Shown: piece after piece, positions 33,755-42,971 of the stretch | Numbering within the stretch: position 1 is the first letter of the stretch | How the letters are laid out: every line of letters begins with the position of its first letter | Assembly (NCBI GenBank): GCA_900660155.1 | Contig: CABFPE010000252.1 | Span: 434,098 to 498,097, forward strand | Source: Hofstenia miamia | Taxonomy: Eukaryota; Xenacoelomorpha; Acoela; Hofsteniidae | DNA length: 64,000 bases | Direction: 5' to 3' | Program-made: the position numbers and the translations under genes | The notes under the pieces: model-generated | The model's database searches: none | What the model was told of the DNA's origin: nothing | What the model saw: only the letters and a program-made list of their open reading frames with translations

Positions 33755-34868
33755 TGTAGCATAATCCAAAGCACAATGCTGCTAGAGAAGGAAGATCAGA
33801 TGATTAGTCAAGATTAATATCAAATTATGATTATTGATTAAAAAACAATTTAAGCTTAATTAGCATGTTATCTTTGTAAATGCAACCAAGTATTAAAATA
33901 GCAAATTAGTACTTGTTATTGAACAATTTGACAAAATGAAGGGGGCGAAATCACTTTCATTATTTTTAGCCATTTTTGGTTGATGATATAAATTTGAATT
34001 TTGAATGACAGGTACTTTTTGAAAGTTAACTATAAATACACTAGAAATTAATTTGGAAATTGTTGAAGTAAACTATTTGAAAATCTTTTCTTTAGATTTT
34101 ATATCAGTTTGATTATTTATAAGTAATGTCAAGCTAAATGGCAAATGCAGTAGTAGTTGTTTGGGCACATATTGGGAGTGATTTGAGGGTCCTTTATCCA
34201 ATCCATAAACCTGCATTTAAGTTAGGTATAGGATTAGGAGTTTTTCTCCCTTTAGCTGACTATCAATTCTTTCAGTTACATGTATTTAATAATTGATATT
34301 GGTAAAAGTGCTGGATAGCCTACCATAGGTTATACATAGTTTATATTATAGATTTAGGTGACCTATACTATACTGATAAATTGACAAAGCATGTATTGTT
34401 GTTTAAATGTAAGTTAGGAAGCTGCAAGTTACTATTTGAATTACTTTATTTAAATTAATTAAAGCCAATAGTTTTTGGTAATGGCTAGAGTAATAATTAT
34501 TAAGCAGCTAGTGAAATTGTAAGGTTGTGAAGTGTCATAAATACTCATTACAAATTGAGTTTAAGTCAGTTACAAACAGCATTGAGAGCTGCACTGAGTT
34601 AGGAAAGGGAACACATAAGAACATCATTGAGCTGAGACATGGAACTACTTGATTGACAATGGAGGCACATGTGGATTGATTCAGAGATCAGAGTCAGCTG
34701 GAGGCCAGTTAGATCACAGAGCTGAACTGTGATGGCAGTGAACCTAAGCAGCATTGAGTTACTCTAATTAAGCAATGATAAAGTAATGCACACTACACAC
34801 ATATATAGAGGAACAATGATATAAAAGGATGATTTAATCTCAGTTAATGCTTGGTAGCAGATTCTACA
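33755..34868 (+). repeat. Gypsy LTR, CpG-depleted (1114 bp), apparently solo
   Basis: Starts TGTAGCATAATCC and ends AGATTCTACA. It aligns closely with the LTR at 27655-29713 and more loosely with the young LTRs. It lacks most of the internal open frame found in others. No PBS follows it and no purine tract precedes it. The flanking 4-mers (ATGA, ATAT) do not match. Confidence 0.8.
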
Positions 34869-35055
34869 ATATTTCTCTATAGTGTTTGGCTGTTATCAAT
34901 CATGAAGTTGTTCTGTGTTCTTTCTACCATCACCTGTACATTCTCTGGTGGGGTTCTATTTTCCCTGCTGCCCACCACAATGAGCTGAAGATTCTCTAAA
35001 TTTACATCATCATTACTTTATTAATCATTTTAAATAGATCTCTCATTATCAATAT

Positions 35056-36428
35056 TGTGACATAATCTATCAAGACTATCATGATTGGTCAAGATGAGAG
35101 AAAAAGATGACGGAAACAAAGACTAAAATTATTATTGATTATAATGATTAAAATGTAAATCATGATAGGATTGATTATTTTCACTTTGTAAATGTTTTGT
35201 GCAATATTAGATTTAAATTTATACTCGACGGTATTTGACAAAACAAAAGATGGTCAAACAGCGTAGCTCAATTAACGCTGACGTTGCGTAAAATTAGCAG
35301 AAATATTAAAGCGAGGGAAAAACTGTCAACAAGAAAGATTAACAGGTACTTGTCGAGTATTTAGTTGTTTAATACCAAGTGCTATAAATATACTGAACGT
35401 GATGTAATTAATGATGAGCAAATCTACTTTGGATTCATTTTCTCTTGTCAGGTTATTTTATATATTCTGATGGAAAGCTAAAACTGCTATGAGCTAGGGT
35501 AATTGTACGGTGGTTCCCACATCTGGTTAAAGGTATGCTGGAGCAGCCTCCTAATAGCTATTCCACAGCGGGGAGGGCGACAGCTGTAGTTACCTTGTGG
35601 GCTCTTAGGTTACGGATAGGTATAGGAGTTTTTTACTGTTATAGCTTTCCTTATCGTCATTGCTTGTATGATAGTATTATCGTAGCCTCTAGGTCTTACA
35701 TGTTATTTATTCTATTGATGAACCCCGATGATTTACTACGTTTATTATATTACATGATGATTGACGATTCAACAGCAATTACAACTAGATGGTTATTACA
35801 TGTATATTTATATATTTTATTTTACATTGGTTATTACATAGTCATTACATGTTGCTCGATGCTTTCTAAGGTAGACCTCTGGCCAACTTTCGGTTACCGT
35901 TTTCTGCTGACTGCATTGGTTGTTTACATGTATCAAGGGCTATTATACATCTTTATATATGTAAGGTTATTACATGTAGGGCCTCATAACAAGCTATTAC
36001 AGCGGCAAGGTTGCGACACTTCGTTTATTGCATTAGTTCGTAATAACAAAAACAATCAATGCACTAAATTCTTAAGTAGTTATCACTTCCATTACACTGA
36101 GTTCGCTATCCACAGCACCAATCCAATATTGTTCTCCAGATCACAGTGGCGGTTACCTTGGTAATATGCAGCTGGCGGATTGTTCCTGGATATGCACGTC
36201 TACCTCTAAGTGTCGATCCTGTCTTCCAACATCTCTGCTTTATCTAAATAAGTTGAGTGAGTTAAGTAGCTACAAAGGCTCTTACATATTAAATTAGTTT
36301 AATAAACAGCGCACTTATTATAAAGGAGAGAAATCGGAAAAGTGTCAACTACGCTTCGTGTCTTAATCTAAGAAAAGTAATAGTTTTCTCTAAATAATGC
36401 CATCACAGCGAGTTGGCATGATTCTACA
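35056..36428 (+). repeat. 5' LTR of the young gypsy element (1373 bp)
   Basis: Starts TGTGACATAATC and ends GATTCTACA, followed directly by the PBS. ATAT precedes it at 35052-35055. It contains the internal open frame 35535-36164. Confidence 0.95.
35535..36164 (+). CDS. Open frame inside 5' LTR (209 codons)
   Basis: A hydrophobic, Tyr/Leu-rich frame with one or more likely membrane segments (around WLLHVYLYILFYIGYYIV) and a conserved tail (RNNKNNQCTKFLSSYHF). The same frame is open in the 3' LTR (up to 239 codons), in element 1 and in an old solo LTR. Coding genes in LTRs are rare (the MMTV sag gene is the known case). It could still be chance within conserved DNA. Confidence 0.35.
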   Translation: MLEQPPNSYSTAGRATAVVTLWALRLRIGIGVFYCYSFPYRHCLYDSIIVASRSYMLFILLMNPDDLLRLLYYMMIDDSTAITTRWLLHVYLYILFYIGYYIVITCCSMLSKVDLWPTFGYRFLLTALVVYMYQGLLYIFIYVRLLHVGPHNKLLQRQGCDTSFIALVRNNKNNQCTKFLSSYHFHYTEFAIHSTNPILFSRSQWRLPW

Positions 36429-36447
36429 TGGCGACCGTGACAGGCGC
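36429..36447 (+). promoter_or_regulatory. Primer-binding site, tRNA-Arg type
   Basis: TGGCGACCGTGACAGGCGC, identical to the site of element 1 and directly adjacent to the LTR, as in Ty3/gypsy elements. Confidence 0.85.
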
Positions 36448-36672
36448 TTAAAGAGCGTGCACAAAGGAGAGAAAAACAGATGGTGTAATAGTTAACGAAA
36501 GTGTATGAAAAGTTACGAATGAGAATTACATTACGAAACTATTAGTGAGTTAAGATAGTTGTTTCTTCTCGCTCAAAAATAAAGAAGTTAACAGGCAAGA
36601 AAATGATGAACAGTGTAACCTGGAGTACATGATACCGAAAAAGGACACCATTACACAATTGCCTTAGTAAAA

Positions 36673-38280
36673 ATGAAAATGGTAAATTCAAGAAAAAAGC
36701 AAAGGACTAAAGCCAAAACGCAAAGGACACCCCAAAATCAAACAACCCCAGTGGTTGTTAATACATCCCCTGAGAGTCAAAATTCCCCAACAGAGATAGT
36801 TTTACAACAAGAAAATGAAGACGCAGCACCGTCGATAATGGAGCTAAGAAGAATAATAGAGAATAATAATAACGAAAGACGGGAGTTAATGTTACAAATA
36901 GAAAACTTAACTCAAAGGATGTTTGAGATAGAATTAGCAAATGCTGAAAAAGACAAACGGATTGAAGAAATTATGCAAGATACGAGCTCTAGGTTGACGG
37001 AGCAAAGGAATGTATTCCAGAAACAAATCGAAAAATTAATAGAGGCGAACAATGAAATAAAAATGCAGAGTGAGAATCTAAAGAAAATGATTACTCAAAT
37101 GCATGAAGAAAATGTGAACCTGAGAGAAGATAATATTTTAAAGCAACTCCAGATAGATGATTTAAAAGATAAAATTCGATTGTCGACATTAACAACTGAA
37201 GAAGAACAAAGTAGTGTCAAGGTGATTAAAAACACAATAATACAAGAACCAGAAAAATTGAGTGGAAGTGTACCAATAGAAGAGAGTCAGTCTGAAATAT
37301 ATAGAAATTGTCAGACAGAAGACGAATTTGTTGAAAAGTTAGTCGTAAATATAACAAAACAAGTGAAGGAGAAATGCAAGAGTACGACAGACAGAAAACC
37401 AATATATGAAGAAACGATACTATCTGAAGAAGATAGTGAGACACCAGCTTGTAAAGCAATACTTCCGAAATTTACAGGGAGAGTCGATAGCTATTCACCG
37501 ACATTTAAAGAATGGATCCAAATGTTCGAGATGAGCATGAAAGAGAGAAAAGTTACACAAAAACAAGCGGCAGCTCGATTCCCCTTATATTTAGGAGCAG
37601 CAGCTTACCAGCATTATTTAGTGTTGGATTTAGGAACTAAATCGGACTACAAGAAACTAATTGGAGAGTATCGGAGATATTATGATGATGAGAGCTTTAA
37701 AAGTCAATATCGTATGTTATTAAATAATCTAAAGATGGATAAACGAGAAGATTTACGAAACTACATGTCACAGGTAGAAAGACTGCTGAGACTTAGTTCA
37801 AGAGAGAGTACATATTCCAAATATGACTTGTTTTCTCATATATGCAAAGGGCTACCAGAACCGATCAGGCAACAATTTGAAATCAAGTGTGATGCAGACG
37901 ATTCCCTTGAAAGAATGATAAGGAAAGGCCTGGGGATACAAGTCATGATGGAAAACAATGCCCGAATAAACGAGAAATCGTCAGTAGTGAAAGTAATACC
38001 AACGATAGTTGGCGGAATGAATAAAGTTAAAAAAGACGACGATGGGAAATCAAAGGACGAAATCATTAAAATAAAGTTAAAAGATGGTACAGTGAAACGT
38101 ATAAACAGAAAAGATTTAAAATGTCAAGCGTGTGGGAAAAAGGGTCACACGAAGAGATACTGCAAAAGACAAATTAACTTCATAGAAGAAGAAGAAGCAT
38201 ATTTTGAGGAGGAAGACTTATTAGAAGATGAAAATGAGTCGGAACAAATAGAAGAGGGAGCACCGCCTCTGGTAAAACGT
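36673..38280 (+). CDS. gag: gag region of the young gypsy element
   Basis: About 535 codons before the protease. It has a basic N-terminus, then a long coiled coil (about residues 55-175: Glu/Lys/Leu-rich with repeated EQRN, NEIKMQ and HEENVNLRED segments). A capsid-like middle includes ERKVTQKQAAARFPLYL and RNYMSQVERLLRLSSRE. A zinc knuckle CQACGKKGHTKRYC (about residues 485-498) and an acidic Glu-rich stretch complete it. A coiled coil ahead of the capsid domain is not usual for short gypsy Gag proteins. It would form the particle in the cytoplasm. Confidence 0.85.
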
Positions 38281-41200
38281 GCACCCATGTTAATCGTAAC
38301 AGACCTAATAAAGACTAATACAATTACAGTTGTAATGAATGGAGTAATGGTCAAAGCAACCATAGATACGGTAGCAGTAATTTCAATTATCACCGATGAA
38401 TGCGCGGCGAAAATAGGAATTGATAATAGGAAATTGGAAAGTGAAAAGAGCAGGTTACTCAATGCATCGGAAAGAGCAGATTACTCAATGCATCGGGAGA
38501 TTACATTGATACCAAAGGAAAGTTAACAGAAGTACCGATAAGGATCGCTAACACTACATTTTTCCAAACATTTACAGTGATAGATACAGAAAAAAATGCG
38601 CTTCCCTACGAAGTAATATTAGGCAATGATTTTTTGATGAATAACAAATGTATCATCGACTACACTAATAAAACAATATCGGTTCAAGAAGAAATGGTAA
38701 CAACTTGTGAGGAAGAGCAAGGCACAGAGGCAATAGAATTTCGGTTAACAGAAGATGTCAAGATTTTACTGAATAATTGGAAGATGTGTCAGATAGGAAC
38801 GGAAAATTCAATGATGTGTGAAGTTATGATATACGACCAAAAGGGTATAAATACGAAAAAGGTTTCGATACCATCAAGTCTGTGTGTGGTAAAAAGTGGT
38901 AGAGGAATGATACCGATGTTGAATGCAACTAATCATGTAGTTAATATAAAAAAGGACAGTTTAAAGTTAAAAGGAAAGAAAGTAAAAAGTGAAAAAGCGA
39001 TGGTAAACAAGACCATTAATATAATACAAGAAGAAAATAAGGAATACCAAATACTGGAGATAACGGAGGAGAAGTATCAACACCTAAGAAAGAAGACAAT
39101 TGTTAGAAATATTGAAGAAACATGCAAAAATATTTAATTATGGGGAAATAAGTGTGGGAAAGGCAGTTGGAGAGACGCACAAAATAATAACCACGACGGA
39201 AGAACCAATAAGATTGCCATGCAGAAGAGTTCCCGAACACTTAAAGGAGCATTACAATACAATATTGAACGAATTGATTGATAATAAGATAATTAGGCCA
39301 AATGAAAGTCCATATGCTGCGCCCACGGTATTCGTGAAACAAGGTGAGAAATACAGGCTCTGTATAGACTTCCGGAAACTTAATGATATAACCAAAAAAG
39401 ATGCTTACCCACTCCCGAGGATAGAAGATATTATATATGAGGCTAGTAAAAACAAGTATTACACATGCATAGATCTTTGCAAAGCGTATTGGCAGGTGCT
39501 GATGGAGCCTTCTGATATTGAGAAGACAGCATTTATAACCCCGTATGGACTCTTTGAGTGGATGTATATGGCCTTTGGTTTATGTAACGCACCAGCTATG
39601 TTTCAGAGATATGTGACAAAAGTTTTGAAACAGAACAACAGACAAGTTGAAAAAGGGATAAGTGCATATATAGATGACATACTCATAGCAAGTGACACAA
39701 TAGAAGAGCACTTTGAAAAATTGGATAGAATGCTAAATATCTTGTACAAGGTGGGCTTGCGAGTCAATGGAAAGAAATGCGAGATTTTAAAAGAACAAGT
39801 CGTATTCCTGGGGAGACAGATTCGGAAAGGAGAGATAAGGATGAAAAACAATGCAAGAGAAATGATTCAAAACATCAGTAGTCCGAAAACGAAAAAAGAT
39901 TTACAATGAATCATGGGGTTCATTAACTATTATGGTTCTTATATATCTAAGGGCACTTTGAAAAATTGGATAGATTAAATATTTTATACAAAGCAGGCTT
40001 ACTAGTTAATGGGAAAAAATGTGAAATTTTAAAAGAACAAGTCGTATTCCTGGGGAGACAAATTCAGAAAGGAGAGATAAGAATGAAAAACAACGCAAGA
40101 GAAATGATTCAAAACATCAGTAGTCCGAAAACGAAAAAAGATTTACAGCGAATCATGGGCTTCATTAACTATTATGGTTCTTTTATATCTAATGTCGCTC
40201 ATAAAACTAGCAAAATGACGGAATTGTTGAAAAAAAATAAGGTCTTTGAATGGACATGGCGAGAAGAACAGCAATTAGCTAATGTAAAAGATGAACTAAG
40301 CAAGATGCCATCACTAAACACACCGGACTATGATAAAGAATTTATTCTAGACTGTGACGCAAGCAACGTCGCGATAGGGGCGTGTTTGGGACAAATTAAG
40401 GATGGTAAAGAAGTGCCTATACAATTTTTTAGTCGAAAACTAAAACAGAGCGAAGAGAATTATGGGTCAACAAAATTGGAAATGCTGGCACTGGTCGAGA
40501 GTATAAAAAAGTTTCGGTACTTTTTAATAGGACAAACATTTAAGGTGAGAACTGATAACAGCGGATTAGCGTGGCTCAAAAAGTTTTTGGGTGACAAGTC
40601 ATCAATTGTATCAAGATGGATCGAATATCTAAATGAATTTAAATTTAACATAGAACACCGGAAGGGAACGCTACACAAGAACGCAGATTTTTGGACAGCG
40701 TTGCTGGAATATCAGAGAGACATAGAAAAGGTGGATGGCGAAAAGAAACAATTCCAGTTTATGTCACATAACGAATACGTTGAACTACCTGAAATTAACA
40801 CAGATAAGAAAGGTAATGCTATAATGCCGATAATAATTAAAGAGGAAATATCTGAAAAAGATATTATTGAGAAACAAAAAACTGATCTGATATTGAAAGA
40901 TATAAGAGATAAATTGAACAATGATGGATGGTTACTGGGAAAAGAAGCTAAAAGCTATTTCCAAAGATATAAGTGGAAAGTAAACAGAAACGGATTGTTG
41001 TATATAGAAGGAAAAACGCTAAGAATAGCGATCCCCGAATATTATAAGAGGGAATTAGTTCGGAAAATACATGAAAAGGGACATCTAGGTATCATACAGA
41101 TGGAGAATACCTTTAACGCTCGCTTCATAACAACGAGTATTCGAAGAACGGTGGAAGATGTTATTAACAAGTGTAACACATGTCTGATAAATAATAAGAG

Positions 41201-42437
41201 TCACTTCCCGGTTCAAACCACGCCGCTTGAAAAAATTATGGCAACAGCACCAAATGAAATTGTTCACGTGGACTTAGAAAAACTGTCTCAAGATGATGAG
41301 GGCTATCAGTATATATTGGTCTTAGTTGATAACTTTACAAAATACGCCCGAATGATACCATTGGATTCAACAACTGCAAAAGTAGTGGCAGACAAAATAA
41401 TGAAAGAGTGGATTTTAAAATTCGGACCAATGCAAACAATAATATCTGACAGGGGCGTTCAATTTGAAAGTAAATTGTTCGAGGAAATGGCCAAATTGAT
41501 GGAGATATTAACAGAAAAAACAACCGCATATCATCCACAAGCGAATGGGGCGGTAGAAAGATTAAATAGAACGATGATAAAACTGATAAGAGTATTAACT
41601 TCGAGAATTGGAGGAAGAGATTGGAAAGAAGTACTGGAAATAGTCGAATACTTCTATAATACATCGGTACACTCAACAACAGGAATGACGCCATATAAAG
41701 CCATGTATGGTAGAGAAGCGGCAACACTGATATCCATGCAATATAATACGTACTCTGAAAAACCAGATAACGAGTATATAAGAAGATTAAAAGATCAGAT
41801 AACTGGGATCCATGAGGCCATGTGCCATAATACAAAGAAATCGGCGATAAGGCAAGAAAGAAACTTTAATAAAAAGATATATGGCGAACCACACAAGGTA
41901 GGGGATAAGGTTTACGCATACACTCTAATGAGAACACAGGACGTAAATCAGGTAAGGAAACTCAAAACACAGTGGTCAGGGCCATTCACAGTTACACAAA
42001 CACTACCTAATAATAATTATAAATTGAATGACGGACGAATATTACACTTTCAAAACTTAAAACGTGCAACAGTAAATATAGAACAAGTAACTCTTGACAA
42101 AAATGCAGAATTTAAAATTATACAGGTTGATGATGGTACATATGTTGAAATGAATGACTTGGACAGTGTGCATGAAGAGGAGTTTCAAGACGAATACAGA
42201 CCAGAGAAGGGGGAACCTGAAGTTGAAAGAAGAGTAATGCCCCAGAGGGCAGCAAAAAATAAATTGAAATATGACTCAGAAATATGGGATATTAATTTAT
42301 TAACTGAATTTAGGAAATATGAAACGAACACAATGATCACCGATGAAATCAAGGAGAGTGAGAAGAAGGAGAACTCCGCAGACCGATTGTCAGATAAAGG
42401 ATGTGAGGGTAGAGGAGACATCAATGAGTTCCACTAG
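38281..42437 (+). pseudogene. pol: pol region: protease, RT, RNase H, integrase (broken)
   Basis: Domains in order. Protease about 38290-38700. RT about 39130-39950, with YRLCIDFRKLND, the FGLCNAPAMFQR box and AYIDDILIAS. RNase H about 40300-40700, with DCDASNVAIGA, KLEMLALV and RTDN. Integrase about 41030-41850, with an HHCC zinc-binding N-terminus (HEKGHLG to CNTC) and DD35E residues in the VHVDL, ISDRGVQFES and ANGAVERLNRT boxes. A GPF-type C-terminal motif (WSGPFTV) lies near 41970. The domain order RT-RNase H-integrase is that of Ty3/gypsy. About three to four breaks in all. Confidence 0.9.
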
Positions 42438-42852
42438 CAAAACTAGATCTCTGCAATCCGATTGCCAAATAAAGGGCATGACGATGGAGAATTCACCACC
42501 TACCAAGAAGCGGCGGAGAGTGAGGAGAAGAGCTCCACAGTCTGATTACCAATTAAAGGGTATGACGACGGAGCAGATGACACCTACCAACAAGAGACGA
42601 AGAATAAGGAGGAAGTCTCCTCAATCCGATTACCGGTTAAAGGGTATGAGGATGGAGACGATAAAAGAAAAATCACCCTCTACCAAATGTCAATTAACGG
42701 GCAGGCGGGTAAATGAGGGCCATCTACAAGATACTGATCGCCAATTAAAGGGCGTGAGGTTGGAAATACCGAATTATGCACACTCCCCTTCAACATCCAG
42801 CAGTACTCGATGCCAATTAAAGGGCAAAGAGGAAATAGCACAATTCCAATAG
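42343..42852 (+). CDS. Arg-rich repeat ORF overlapping the pol end (169 codons)
   Basis: A frame offset from pol that overlaps its last 95 bases and runs to 42852. It encodes repeated modules of a Q-S/T-D-Y/C-Q-L/I-K-G-M motif alternating with basic clusters such as KKRRRVRRRAPQ and NKRRRIRRKSPQ. The underlying DNA is a seven-copy array (near 42388, 42458, 42541, 42621, 42683, 42736 and 42807) sharing CCAATTAAAGGG-like cores at roughly 50-85 bp spacing. Similar AAGGG-type repeats occur in the same place in the old relic (24760-25000). It may be a nuclear, RNA-binding accessory protein, or the array may act as nucleic acid only. Confidence 0.45.
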   Translation: MKSRRVRRRRTPQTDCQIKDVRVEETSMSSTSKTRSLQSDCQIKGMTMENSPPTKKRRRVRRRAPQSDYQLKGMTTEQMTPTNKRRRIRRKSPQSDYRLKGMRMETIKEKSPSTKCQLTGRRVNEGHLQDTDRQLKGVRLEIPNYAHSPSTSSSTRCQLKGKEEIAQFQ

Positions 42853-42960
42853 TCATCGATAAAAAGAATCGTCCAACCTGCAATACAATAATAGCATATA
42901 CACGCACTACCTAATAATAATTAAAATTAACAACGACCAAATCGTCGCGATCAGAAGAGA
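42838..42960 (+). repeat. Patchwork of duplicated pol and ORF3 segments
   Basis: About 42838-42905 repeats the early part of ORF3 at 43113-43180 (shared ATTCCAATAGTCATC and AACCTGCAATACAATAATAG). The next stretch (from 42905, CACTACCTAATAATAATTA) repeats a pol segment at 42001. Such patchworks can arise by template switching during reverse transcription. Confidence 0.75.
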
Positions 42961-42971
42961 GGGAGAGCAGC

